This document shows, piece after piece, positions 1-7,787 of a stretch of DNA of 64,000 nucleotides. Each line of letters starts with the position of its first letter. Position 1 is the first letter of the stretch. The DNA lies in contig NZ_KE383925.1 in assembly GCF_000422805.1 (NCBI RefSeq), positions 62,001-126,000 on the forward strand, read 5' to 3'. The notes beneath the pieces are model-generated. The model had not been told where the DNA came from. It saw nothing but the letters and a program-made list of their open reading frames with translations, and searched no databases. Position numbers and translations under genes: made by a program. Origin of the DNA: Nocardioides halotolerans DSM 19273. Lineage in GTDB: Bacteria > Actinomycetota > Actinomycetes > Propionibacteriales > Nocardioidaceae.

Positions 1-2
1 AG

Positions 3-1643
3 GTCGTGCGCGCGATCGCGGATATCGCGAGCGGCTTCGTCGAGCTGTGCCAGATCGTCGCGAACGCCGCGGCGGCGCTCGCGAAGGCCGTCGCGAAGGC
101 GCTCCTGGAGATCGGTCGGACACTCGGGCAGCTCGTCTACGAGCTCGCCCAGGCGGGGCTCAACGCCGTCAAGCGGATCGTGGAGGCGGCGCTCGAGCTC
201 GGGTACGCCGTCGTCCGCATCATCAAGGAGGTCTCCAAGCTCGTCGTCAGCGCCATCCGCGACGTCATCAAGGCGCTGGTCGCCGCCGGCAAGGCGCTGG
301 TCGAGATCGTCCAGGCCGTGGCGGCGTTCACCTACAAGACCGCGCGCAGGTTCGTCGAGGCGGCGCTGGCCGCGGGTATCAAGCTCGCCCAGCTCCTCGA
401 GGAGGCCGCCAAGGGCACCTACTTCCTCCTGCGGCGGATGATCACCGGCATCATCGACGCCGGCCGGAAGGTCGCCGAGATCCTCGACTGGGTGATGACC
501 CAGGCGGGCAACGCCGTCGACGCGCTCCTGCGGGAGGCGGTGCTGGCGATTCGCTTCGTGCGCAAGGCCCTCGACGAGGCGCTCGACTGGGCGCTGAAGC
601 AGGGCTCGGCGCTGCTCGAGGCGATCGTCCGGATCGCCGAGGACATCGGCAGCCGGCTGCGCGACGTGATCGACTGGGCGAAGGCCGCGGGCGCGAAGGC
701 GCTCGAGGCGCTCGGCGAGGTGTGGGCGCGGCTGAAGAACTCGGTCAGCTACCTCCTCACCTGGGTCGCGAAGGACCTGATCCCGGGCGTGGTCAGCGTC
801 GTCACCGGCCTGCTCAAGGCAGGCCTCGCGGTCGTCGAGATCATCGCCTGGGCGGTCGGCAAGGCGCTCAGCGCGGTCGTCGCCGTGCTCCAGGCCGCGC
901 TCGCCTTCGGGGTCACCATGGTCCAGCTCCTGATCGCGATCGCCCAGCAGCCGCAGAACGCCGGAGCCCTGTTCGTGCAGGCCATGCGCGACCTCGGCAA
1001 GACCGTCAAGGACATCCTCGAGCCGGCCTTCACGCTGAGCGAGGCCGACAAGAGGTACGTCGTGCAGGCGCTCAAGGACGCCGGCGCCGGTCTCCAGGAG
1101 TGCCTCGACGGGCTGCTCGAGATCGTCGGCGGGGCGATCTTCACCGTGGTCGCCGTCCTGCTCGAGGTCTTCGGTGTCTTCCGGCACCTCACCCCGGCGG
1201 AGCGCTCCCGGGCCCGCACGGTCTACAACGACACCGTCCCGCTCGATGACGTGCAGCTGTTCATCGGCTCGTTCGTCGCCTGGGGGGCGGCCAACAACAC
1301 CGGCAGCCCGACCGGCGTCACGACCATGCGGATCATCCACTTCCCCGACAGCTACAGCGACACCGACCCGTCGGACGAGTCGTGGCTGATCCACGAGCTC
1401 ATGCACGTGTGGCAGGGCGAGCACGTCGGGCCGGTCTACATGGCCCACGCGCTGATCGGCCAGGCCACCGACGGCTACGACTACGGCGGGCAGACCGGGC
1501 TCGACGCGCACAAGGACGAGGGGCTGGACGCCTTCAACCCCGAGCAGCAGGCGCAGCTCGTGCAGGACTTCTACGCCGTCAAGAAGGCCGGCGGGTCGAC
1601 GGTGCACTTCGACCCCTACATCGCCGAGGTGCAGGCGGCCTGA
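3..1643 (+). CDS. Helical-repeat protein with C-terminal HExxH domain (5' end outside window)
   Basis: The reading frame is open to the left edge, so the GTG at 6 may be internal and the gene is treated as 5'-partial. Counting from that GTG (545 residues), positions 1 to about 390 are almost entirely Ala/Leu/Val/Ile-rich amphipathic helix with a 29-residue period: glycines fall at 37, 66, 95, 124 and 153, and a shifted phase follows at 200 and 229. The C-terminal domain carries HELMHVWQ at 463-470, then a YDY motif and EQQAQ near 513. HExxHxxQ plus EQQA is the signature of metallopeptidase-like domains annotated in vgr-related or DUF4157-type proteins of secretion and contractile-injection loci. 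No signal peptide can be judged. Its stop overlaps the next start by one base (TGATG), so it belongs to the peptidase/ACP/ketosynthase operon. Whether it is an active protease is unknown. Confidence 0.75.
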   Translation, partial: VVRAIADIASGFVELCQIVANAAAALAKAVAKALLEIGRTLGQLVYELAQAGLNAVKRIVEAALELGYAVVRIIKEVSKLVVSAIRDVIKALVAAGKALVEIVQAVAAFTYKTARRFVEAALAAGIKLAQLLEEAAKGTYFLLRRMITGIIDAGRKVAEILDWVMTQAGNAVDALLREAVLAIRFVRKALDEALDWALKQGSALLEAIVRIAEDIGSRLRDVIDWAKAAGAKALEALGEVWARLKNSVSYLLTWVAKDLIPGVVSVVTGLLKAGLAVVEIIAWAVGKALSAVVAVLQAALAFGVTMVQLLIAIAQQPQNAGALFVQAMRDLGKTVKDILEPAFTLSEADKRYVVQALKDAGAGLQECLDGLLEIVGGAIFTVVAVLLEVFGVFRHLTPAERSRARTVYNDTVPLDDVQLFIGSFVAWGAANNTGSPTGVTTMRIIHFPDSYSDTDPSDESWLIHELMHVWQGEHVGPVYMAHALIGQATDGYDYGGQTGLDAHKDEGLDAFNPEQQAQLVQDFYAVKKAGGSTVHFDPYIAEVQAA

Positions 1644-2596
1644 TGTCCACCGACGACGGCTGCTGGGTGCTGGTCGCCCCGCAGTCCCGGTTGCCGCAGC
1701 TCGCCGCCCTGGTCGAGCTGCGGTCGGCGGGGCGTCCCGCGCGCGTGGTCGCGCGGGACGAGCCGCCGGCCGCCGACGAGTGGGCCGAGGTGGTGCCGGG
1801 GGACACCGCCGGGGTCCTGCTCGTCGGCGACCGGCGGCGGTCGCCCGGCCGGGTGACCGACCGGCCGTTCGTCCGGGCCGCGGACGGCGCCTGGGTGCCT
1901 CTCGGCTGGCTGCCCGCCGCGCGCGACCTGTCGGCGTACGTCCGGGCGACCCTCGAGGTCGCGGGCCGCACGGACCGCTCGCCGGTCGCCGTCCTGGGGC
2001 AGCGCAGCCCGCGCTACCAGCAGCTGTCCGAGCGGCTCGTCCACCACCTGGGCGACCGGCCCAGCGTCCGGTGGGGCGCGGAGCGGATCACCCGCGAGGA
2101 CTTGCTCGCGGCGCTCGGGCTGGGTCTCGGCACCGCGGTCTACCTCGGGCACGGGCGGCCGAGTGGCTGGGCGGCCTACCGCGGGCTGCGCGCCGCCCAC
2201 CTGGCCGGCCTCTCCGCGCCCCTCGGCGTCCTGCTCTCGCTGACCTGCTGGACGGCGAGCCGGCGCGGGGTCGGCACCAGCTTCTCCGAGCAGGTCGTCC
2301 TCGAGGGCGCCGCCGCCGCGGCGGTCGGCGCGACCCGGCCCGTGCTGCACCTCGACAACACGCGGATCGTGGTCGCCCTCGCGGCCGCGCTGCGGGGGCC
2401 GACGCCCGACGCCGGCACGCTGCTGCGCTCCATGCTCCTCGCCGACGGCGAGCCCACGGCCGAGTCGGCGGCGTACCGCCTCGTGGGCGACCCGCTCGCC
2501 TCGCTCGCCGGCGCCGACGACGTGCTGGCGCGCGCGGCCGCCGTCTTCGCGCCGGCACCCGACCACCCATCGACACCACTGGAGGCCATGACATGA
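1643..2596 (+). CDS. Caspase/gingipain-like (clan CD) cysteine peptidase
   Basis: 317 residues. The C-terminal half has the clan CD dyad layout: His170 in YLGHG after a hydrophobic strand, and Cys202 in LLSLTCWTA after the next strand. A motif like the peptidase C25 helix (SFSEQVVLEGAAAAAVGATR) follows. The N-terminal 110 residues look like an alpha/beta lead domain without recognisable motifs. There is no signal peptide, so action is probably cytoplasmic or on exported partners. The ATG at 1643 overlaps the upstream stop and the gene ends in an ATGA overlap with the acyl carrier protein, so all are translationally coupled. Substrate is unknown; the neighbouring repeat protein is the obvious candidate (inference). 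A CHAT-type peptidase is an alternative assignment within the same fold. Confidence 0.7.
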   Translation: MSTDDGCWVLVAPQSRLPQLAALVELRSAGRPARVVARDEPPAADEWAEVVPGDTAGVLLVGDRRRSPGRVTDRPFVRAADGAWVPLGWLPAARDLSAYVRATLEVAGRTDRSPVAVLGQRSPRYQQLSERLVHHLGDRPSVRWGAERITREDLLAALGLGLGTAVYLGHGRPSGWAAYRGLRAAHLAGLSAPLGVLLSLTCWTASRRGVGTSFSEQVVLEGAAAAAVGATRPVLHLDNTRIVVALAAALRGPTPDAGTLLRSMLLADGEPTAESAAYRLVGDPLASLAGADDVLARAAAVFAPAPDHPSTPLEAMT

Positions 2597-2844
2597 GCAC
2601 GACCCAGCCCACCACCGCTCTCGAGACCGACCTGCGCGAGCTCGTCGCCGAGCTCGCCGAGCTGCCCGTCGCGGACGTCGAGACGGACACGCCGTTCGAG
2701 GACGCCGGCATCGACTCGCTGCTCGCGATGGAGATCGCGGTGCACGTGGAACGGCGCTTCGGCGTCCGCTTCGAGGACACCGAGCTCAAGACCGTGCAGA
2801 GCGTGCGCCAGCTCGCCGACGCGGTGCGCGAGAAGCAGGCGTGA
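2593..2844 (+). CDS. Acyl carrier protein
   Basis: 83 residues, acidic, with the phosphopantetheine attachment motif GIDSLLAMEI (Ser42). This matches the usual G-x-DSL motif of stand-alone carrier proteins. The preceding DTPFEDAGIDS segment and the following VERRFGVRFEDTEL stretch fit helices 1-3 of the ACP fold. It starts at ATG 2593 inside the peptidase stop (ATGA) and is followed one base later by a ketosynthase. It is probably a dedicated carrier for the acyl chain handled by the two ketosynthase-type proteins. It is unlikely to be the fatty-acid synthase ACP because no other fatty-acid synthesis gene is near. Confidence 0.92.
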   Translation: MSTTQPTTALETDLRELVAELAELPVADVETDTPFEDAGIDSLLAMEIAVHVERRFGVRFEDTELKTVQSVRQLADAVREKQA

Positions 2845-2845
2845 C

Positions 2846-4024
2846 ATGACCGACCGGACCGTCGTGGTCACCGCGCTCGGCGTGCTCTCGCCGCTGGGCC
2901 GTGGCCCGGAGGCGACGTACGACGCCGCGCTCGCCGGCCGCTCGGGGATCACCCGGCAGCCCGACGGCGGCCTCGCCGCCCGGGTCTGCGGCCCGGACGA
3001 GCCCGCGCCGGTGCGCGACTCCGACGGGCGCCCGCTGCGGGGGAGGGCGACCGCGCTCGCCGTGACCGCCGGCCGCGACGCCCTGCGTGACGTCGAGCCC
3101 GGGTCGGTCGACCTGGTCGTCGGCACCACGATGGGCGAGCCGAGCTGGATCGACACCTGGCCGGACCACGAGGCCGCGCAGGTGCCGGTCCCGGCCGCCC
3201 GGGCGCGCGAGCTGCTCGCCGGCACCCCCGAGGCGCTCGCGGCGTCGGTCGCGTCGGAGCTCGGGGTCGGTGGCCGGGTCGCAGCGGTCGGCGGCGCGTG
3301 CGCGGCCGGCAACTTCGCGCTGGCGCGGGCGCTGGACGTCGTCCGGTCCGGGCGCAGCCCCCGGGTGCTGGCCGGCGGGGTCGACGCGTTCAGCCGGACC
3401 GCGCTCACGGGCTTCGCGCGGCTCGGGGCGCTCGCCGCTGACGGCTGCCGCCCGTTCGGGCTCGACCGGCAGGGACTGGTGCTGGGGGAGGGGGCGGCGT
3501 TCCTGCTGGTCGAGTCGCTCGCGTCGGCGCGGGCCCGTGGCGCCGAACCGCTCGCGGAGCTCGCCGGCGCCGGGCTCTCCTGCGACGCGCACCACCCGAC
3601 CAGCCCGCACCCCGAGGGCGCGGGCGCAGCACGGGCGGTCCGGGCCGCGCTGGCCGATGCCGGCCTGGCTCCCGACGACGTGGGCTGGGTGAGCGCGCAC
3701 GGCACCGGCACCCCGGCCAACGACCGGGCCGAGGTGCTCGCCCTGCGGGCGGTGTTCACCGGCCACCAGCCGCCGGCGTCGTCGGTGAAGTCGCTGTCGG
3801 GCCACGGGCTCGGCGCCGCGAGCGCCATCGAGGCCGTCCTGGCGGTGCAGGCGCTGCGCTCCGGTTGCCTGCCGCCGACCTGGCACGTGGGGGAGCAGGA
3901 CCCGGACTGCGCGTGGGACGTGCTGACCGACGGGCCGCGCCCTCTGACCAGGGACGTCGTCCTCAACCAGGCCTACGCGTTCGGCGGCTGCAACGCCGTC
4001 ACCGTCCTCCGGCGGGCCTCGTGA
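2846..4024 (+). CDS. Beta-ketoacyl-ACP synthase, FabF/type II PKS KS-alpha-like
   Basis: 392 residues, the full thiolase-fold ketosynthase length. The catalytic set is complete: Cys152 in GGACAAG, His285 in VSAHGTGTPAND, Lys315 in SSVKSLSG and His320 in GHGLGAAS. It should catalyse decarboxylative Claisen condensation on acyl-ACP. It starts one base after the ACP stop and its own stop overlaps the next gene in GTGA. With the cysteine-less partner downstream it resembles the KS-alpha/KS-beta pair of type II systems, although the order here is ACP first. Product unknown; no ketoreductase, dehydratase or cyclase is visible in the part of the operon inside the window. Confidence 0.92.
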   Translation: MTDRTVVVTALGVLSPLGRGPEATYDAALAGRSGITRQPDGGLAARVCGPDEPAPVRDSDGRPLRGRATALAVTAGRDALRDVEPGSVDLVVGTTMGEPSWIDTWPDHEAAQVPVPAARARELLAGTPEALAASVASELGVGGRVAAVGGACAAGNFALARALDVVRSGRSPRVLAGGVDAFSRTALTGFARLGALAADGCRPFGLDRQGLVLGEGAAFLLVESLASARARGAEPLAELAGAGLSCDAHHPTSPHPEGAGAARAVRAALADAGLAPDDVGWVSAHGTGTPANDRAEVLALRAVFTGHQPPASSVKSLSGHGLGAASAIEAVLAVQALRSGCLPPTWHVGEQDPDCAWDVLTDGPRPLTRDVVLNQAYAFGGCNAVTVLRRAS

Positions 4025-4806
4025 CCGCGCACGTCACCGCCGCGACGGTGTTCGGCCCGGCCGGCTTCACCTCGGGTGACCTCGGCGAGGCCGGGCTGGT
4101 CTCCGACGACCTGGTGGCGTCGGCGCTCACGATGCGGGGGCTGCGGCCGCTGTCGCGGACCGCACGCCTGGCGATGGTCGCCGCGGCAGCGGTGTGGCCG
4201 CAGGGGTCGTCCGGGGGTCGGGACGCCGTGGTGCTCGGGTCCGCTCGGTCGAGCCTCGCGCCACTCGCCGAGTTCGTGCAGGTCGCTGCCGAGCACGGCC
4301 CCGACCAGGTCTTCCCCATGGCGTTCCCGAACACGGTGGTGAGCGTGCACGTCGGTTACGTCGCCACCCTGCTCGGCATCACGGGCCCGGCGGTGGCCGT
4401 CTGCGGCGAGCACGCCGGCCTCGAGGCGGTCGTCGAGGCCTGCGCGCTCCTGGACGGCGACCGCGCCGACCGCGCCCTGGCCATCGGCGCCGACGCCGCC
4501 GAGCCGACAGTGCTCGCCGGCGAGCCCGGGGCCGCCGAGGCCGCGGCCGCGGTCCGGCTCTCCGCGGTCCGCGAGGCGGGCTGCCTGGCCCGGATCACCG
4601 GCTGGTGGACCGCGCCGAGCTACGACGACCTGCCGCTCGGCGTACGTCCCGCCGCCCCTGGCGTGGCCGCCGGTCCTTTCGGCGCCGCCTCCGGGGCCGC
4701 CGCCCTCGTGGCGGCCGCGCACGCCGTCGCCGCGGACGGGAGACCGAGGACGGTGGCGGGTCGGAGCGGTGTGTACGGTGTGGCGGCAGTCCGGCTCGTA
4801 CCGTAG
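4021..4806 (+). CDS. Ketosynthase-like N-terminal-domain protein lacking the catalytic Cys
   Basis: 261 residues starting at the GTG that overlaps the ketosynthase stop. The centre, FPNTVVSVHVGYVATLLGITGPAVAVCGEHAGLEAV in the family pattern (residues 103-137), aligns with the strand and helix around the ketosynthase nucleophile. The expected Cys position is occupied by Glu/His (E130-H131), and the C-terminal His/Lys half is absent. This fits the short beta-ketoacyl synthase N-terminal-domain family seen in aryl-polyene and type II clusters, or a chain-length-factor-like subunit. It is probably a non-catalytic partner of the preceding ketosynthase (inference). It is the last gene of the operon. 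Confidence 0.72.
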   Translation: MTAHVTAATVFGPAGFTSGDLGEAGLVSDDLVASALTMRGLRPLSRTARLAMVAAAAVWPQGSSGGRDAVVLGSARSSLAPLAEFVQVAAEHGPDQVFPMAFPNTVVSVHVGYVATLLGITGPAVAVCGEHAGLEAVVEACALLDGDRADRALAIGADAAEPTVLAGEPGAAEAAAAVRLSAVREAGCLARITGWWTAPSYDDLPLGVRPAAPGVAAGPFGAASGAAALVAAAHAVAADGRPRTVAGRSGVYGVAAVRLVP

Positions 4807-4886
4807 CCACCCTGTTTCACCCGAGCTCGGAACGGGCAGATCGGTGCTGCCCCTTCCAACACACCACTCGAGGAGAAACACACCTG

Positions 4887-5555
4887 ATGCGCATCACCCG
4901 CCTCGTCAGCGGCCTGGTCACCACCGCCCTGGTCGTCAGCGCACCACTCATCATCTCCGCCGCACCGGCCGAAGCGGCCACCATCGGCTCGACCGTCACC
5001 GTCAACCCGCCGAGCTCGACGCAGCTCGAGTACGGCGACGACTTCTACCTGTCCGGCACGGTGAAGGGCGTGGACGGCAAGACGCCCAACAGCCCCGTCC
5101 TCGTGGCGCTGTTCGTCAGCACCCCGGCCAACCCGGCGTGGACCCTCGTGGCCACCGACGACAGCGCCTACTTCTCCTTCTCGGACGTCAAGCCCGCCTC
5201 CAACAGCACCTACAAGGTGGTCTTCGGCGGCGGCACCTCGGGCTTCGGCGGCAGCGCCAACACGCTGACCCCCAGCGAGTCCGCGCCGCTCACCGTGGCC
5301 GTCTCGCGCAAGATCGAGGCGAAGACCAAGGGCCTGAAGGTCATCGGCAAGGTGCTGCCCGACTACGGCAAGAAGAAGGTCAAGATCCTCCAGGTCGTCG
5401 GCAAGAAGAAGACCAAGAAGTACACCAAGGTCAAGACCAGCAAGAAGGGCCGCTTCACCTTCCGGGCGCCCAACAAGCGAGGCTTCCGCTTCGTCGTCGT
5501 CGTCCCCGGTGACGCGAACTTCGCGGGCACCTTCGCCGAGTACCACGTCATCTGA
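4887..5555 (+). CDS. Secreted Lys-rich protein, Ig-like fold suspected
   Basis: 222 residues with a clear Sec signal peptide (MRITRLVSGLVTTALVVSAP, AEA cleavage site near residue 30). The mature part is Ser/Thr/Gly-rich with beta-strand-like segments (LSGTVKGVDG, YKVVFGGG). The last 90 residues are very Lys-rich (GKKKVKILQVVGKKKTKK) and end in a VVVVPGDANFAGT segment typical of bacterial Ig-like or CARDB-type repeats. A GAGGAG sequence at 4870-4875 precedes the ATG. It is probably extracellular or wall-associated. No enzymatic motif is visible; specific function unknown. It resembles in composition the C-terminus of the secreted protein at 37704-39245. Confidence 0.75.
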   Translation: MRITRLVSGLVTTALVVSAPLIISAAPAEAATIGSTVTVNPPSSTQLEYGDDFYLSGTVKGVDGKTPNSPVLVALFVSTPANPAWTLVATDDSAYFSFSDVKPASNSTYKVVFGGGTSGFGGSANTLTPSESAPLTVAVSRKIEAKTKGLKVIGKVLPDYGKKKVKILQVVGKKKTKKYTKVKTSKKGRFTFRAPNKRGFRFVVVVPGDANFAGTFAEYHVI

Positions 5556-5588
5556 GCCCGACCGGAGCGGGTCTGGCATGCTTCGCGC

Positions 5589-6179
5589 GTGGCAGACCCG
5601 CTCCGCCGCGGTGCGCTGTTGCTCGGCGGCTGCCTCGTCCTCGCGACCGGGGTCACGATGCTGCTCACCGCGGACCTCGGGTCCGACGGCTTCTCGACCC
5701 TGGTCAACGGCGTCTCGATCGGCGTCGAGCTGCCCTTCGTGGTGGCGAACGCCGCGATCAGCGTGGTGTTCCTGCTCGCCGCGGCCGCCCGCGGGCTCCG
5801 GCCTCGCATCGGCACGCTCGTGCAGGTGGTGGTCGTCGGCGGAGGGGTCTGGCTGCTGCTGCCGGTGCTCGACGTGCCCGGCACCGTCGCGGGGCAGGTC
5901 CTCCTGCTCGTCGTGGCCTTCCCGGTGCTGGCGGTCGGCATCGTCTGCTACCTCGGGTCGCACCTGGGCGCCGGGCCGGCCGAGTCGCCGTCGCTGGCCT
6001 GGGACCCGCCGGTGCCGTTCCGGTGGAGCTACAGCACGGTGCAGGTGACCAGCGCCGTCGTCGGCTGGCTGCTGGGCGCCACGATCGGACCGGGGACGCT
6101 CGCGGTCAGCTTCCTGCTCGGCCCCGGAGTGGACCTCACCAGCCGGCTGCTCAGGATCGACGTGCGGCAGGCGTCGTAG
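5589..6179 (+). CDS. YczE/YitT-like integral membrane protein
   Basis: 196 residues with five hydrophobic segments (about 8-26, 45-68, 78-98, 101-128 and 150-172) and the N-terminal pattern LTADLGSDGFSTLVNGVS characteristic of YczE-like proteins (small membrane proteins often paired with regulators). It starts at GTG 5589 soon after the upstream stop. The 3' end overlaps the convergent TetR gene by 29 bases. Transport activity is assumed for the family but no substrate is known. The short C-terminal tail ends in RQAS. Confidence 0.7.
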   Translation: MADPLRRGALLLGGCLVLATGVTMLLTADLGSDGFSTLVNGVSIGVELPFVVANAAISVVFLLAAAARGLRPRIGTLVQVVVVGGGVWLLLPVLDVPGTVAGQVLLLVVAFPVLAVGIVCYLGSHLGAGPAESPSLAWDPPVPFRWSYSTVQVTSAVVGWLLGATIGPGTLAVSFLLGPGVDLTSRLLRIDVRQAS

Positions 6180-6735
6180 GCCAGAGGCCGCGCAGCGGTG
6201 CGAGACCCTCGTCGACGTACGTCGCGATCGGCTTCGTGCCCCCGTCGCGGTGCCACTGCTCGAGCGCCGCGAAGTAGCCGAAGACGAGCGCGCTGGCGGC
6301 CACCCGGGCCGCGAGCTCTCCCAGCCCGCTGTCCCCCAGCAGGGGCGTGATGCGCTGGGCGGCCCGGTCGAGGTTGGCGCAGGCCGCGGTGCGCACCGAG
6401 GGCTCCTCGAAGAAGTAGCGCACGCGGCGGTGCGCGGTCTCGCCCGGGGCGTCCTCGTAGCGGAGGACGGCCGCGAGGAGGCTGCCGACCGGGTCGGCGG
6501 GGTCGAGGACCTCGCGGAGCGCGTCGTCGTCGAGGGTGTCGAACTCGTCGGCGACGAGCAGGCCCTCCTTGGTGCCGAACAGGCGGTAGACGGTCGAGGG
6601 GGACACCTCGGCCGCCGTCGCGACCTGCTCGATGGTGACGGCGACGAAGCCGCGCTCGTCGAAGAGGTCCAGCGCGCGTTCCTGGATGGTCCGCATGGCG
6701 TCCGCGCGCCAGCGCTGACGGAGTCCATTGGCCAC
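6151..6735 (-). CDS. TetR/AcrR family transcriptional regulator
   Basis: 194 residues. The N-terminal helix-turn-helix (about 34-53, TIEQVATAAEVSPSTVYRLF) is canonical TetR, followed by a helical ligand-binding domain. The GTG start at 6735 lies six bases after a TAGGTT -10 element, so the mRNA is probably leaderless. The divergent membrane-protein gene at 6809 shares a short intergenic region containing three related GACAGTCA-type half-sites, so autoregulation and repression of that neighbour are likely. Ligand unknown. Confidence 0.88.
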   Translation of the reverse strand: MANGLRQRWRADAMRTIQERALDLFDERGFVAVTIEQVATAAEVSPSTVYRLFGTKEGLLVADEFDTLDDDALREVLDPADPVGSLLAAVLRYEDAPGETAHRRVRYFFEEPSVRTAACANLDRAAQRITPLLGDSGLGELAARVAASALVFGYFAALEQWHRDGGTKPIATYVDEGLAPLRGLWPTTPAARRS

Positions 6736-6741
6736 GTGCCG

Positions 6742-6747
6742 AACCTA
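6742..6747 (-). promoter_or_regulatory. -10 element of the TetR gene
   Basis: TAGGTT on the minus strand, six bases before the GTG start at 6735, implying a leaderless transcript. It abuts the left arm of the proposed TetR operator. Confidence 0.5.
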
Positions 6748-6748
6748 A

Positions 6749-6783
6749 CAGACAGTCACTTCCTAAAAGCCTTTGACTGTCTA
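6749..6783. promoter_or_regulatory. Candidate TetR operator (inverted repeat)
   Basis: CAGACAGTCA (6749-6758) and TGACTGTCTA (6774-6783) form an inverted repeat matching at nine of ten positions. The right arm overlaps the -35 of the membrane-protein promoter. A third matching half-site, TCACTGTCTG at 6818-6827, lies inside the first codons of that gene. Confidence 0.6.
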
Positions 6784-6800
6784 CAAAGCGTCCGTAGAGT
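6773..6800 (+). promoter_or_regulatory. Promoter of the 6809 membrane-protein gene
   Basis: TTGACT (6773-6778) and TAGAGT (6795-6800) are spaced by 16 bases; the ATG at 6809 begins eight bases later, so transcription should start at or next to the start codon. Confidence 0.6.
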
Positions 6801-6808
6801 CACGTGCT

Positions 6809-7282
6809 ATGAGAAAGTCACTGTCTGTAACGTTCGTGCTCACCGCGCTCGGCCTCTCACTCCTCCTCTCCGTCGTGGCGCTCGCCGACCAGCTGGGCGC
6901 CCGCAGCCTGGTCGACCACGCCGACGCGGTCTACGCGCCGCACGGCAAGGACCCCAGCGCGGGGCTGCTCTACGGCACGCTCCACCTCGTCGCCGGGCTC
7001 GGAGCCGTGCTGTGGGTCCTGGCCCTGCGCTCGGTGTGGGCAGGCGGGCGGTGGGCGCGGGCGCTGGTCGTGACCGCCGCGGTCGTCGTCGTCCTGCTCG
7101 CGCTCGTGCTGCTCACCTCGCGCGAGTACGACGAGCAGATCTGGCCCCTGCGGTGGGGCGTGCTGGCCCTGCTCCCGGCGCTGGCCGGCCTGCCCGCGGT
7201 GGCCGTCCGCGCGCCGCGTGGCGTCAGTGCGACGCCGGCAGCACCGCGAACCACGGCCTCGTCCACCGGCCGAACGTCGTGA
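6809..7282 (+). CDS. Small membrane protein, probable TetR target
   Basis: 157 residues with four predicted hydrophobic segments: about 8-27, 50-70, 78-98 and 106-124. Short charged loops include SREYDEQIWP, and the C-terminal tail is hydrophilic and Ala/Pro/Thr-rich. The ATG at 6809 is preferred over the upstream in-frame TTG because the promoter's -10 lies between the two. The 3' end overlaps the convergent C39-like gene by 59 bases. No family function is recognised. Divergence from the TetR gene and the operator inside its promoter suggest induction by whatever that regulator senses. Confidence 0.7.
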   Translation: MRKSLSVTFVLTALGLSLLLSVVALADQLGARSLVDHADAVYAPHGKDPSAGLLYGTLHLVAGLGAVLWVLALRSVWAGGRWARALVVTAAVVVVLLALVLLTSREYDEQIWPLRWGVLALLPALAGLPAVAVRAPRGVSATPAAPRTTASSTGRTS

Positions 7283-7766
7283 GCCGGCCGGTGGTGAACG
7301 CCTCCTCGCTCATCACGTCGACCGACCCGCGTCCGGGGTTGTAGACCCGGAGCCCGCCCTCGGCCGGTGCGACCACCAGGACCACGTGCCGCGGGACGGC
7401 GTCGCCGACGTAGAGCGGGCACGGGCGGCCCTCCGCCACCGCGGCCCGCAGCTCGGCGAGCTCCGAGACGCGCGAGCCCCAGCGCAGGATGCGCGTGCGG
7501 TAGCGCACCCCGGCATAGGAGCTCATCGCCCGGGCCACGGCCCACGGAGGCGTGCCGAGCGCGCGCGGCCACGGCAGCTGGACCCGGCCGAACGCGCGGG
7601 CGCCGGTGAGCCGGCGGTGCAGGTCGAGGACCGCCCCGGCGAAGGCGTGGGGGTTCTGGGTGGCGGCGTACGCCGGGTCGAGCAGGAGGCGTGCGGCCAC
7701 CAGCGAGCTCGGGCCGCACGAGCGCTGGTCGGGCTGGGTCAGGCCGCGGATCACGTCGAGGTCCAC
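7224..7766 (-). CDS. C39-like / papain-fold cysteine peptidase-like protein
   Basis: 180 residues. The expected papain-like order is visible: Cys17 in QRSCGPSS, His127 in VPRHVVLVV and Asn143 in VYNPGRG. This matches the peptidase C39-like/BtrH-type fold of about this length. No signal peptide is present, so it is probably cytoplasmic. Substrate unknown; some relatives are acyltransferases rather than proteases. It is followed 20 bases downstream of the end of the kinase gene on the same strand and may share its transcript. Its 3' end overlaps the convergent membrane-protein gene. Confidence 0.7.
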   Translation of the reverse strand: MDLDVIRGLTQPDQRSCGPSSLVAARLLLDPAYAATQNPHAFAGAVLDLHRRLTGARAFGRVQLPWPRALGTPPWAVARAMSSYAGVRYRTRILRWGSRVSELAELRAAVAEGRPCPLYVGDAVPRHVVLVVAPAEGGLRVYNPGRGSVDVMSEEAFTTGRLTTFGRWTRPWFAVLPASH

Positions 7767-7787
7767 GTCGTCACCGCGCCATCGGGC

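Noticed and set aside
3087..3692. Long Arg/Ser-rich frame inside the ketosynthase gene
   Set aside because: Low-complexity GC-driven shadow frame over a gene with complete catalytic motifs.
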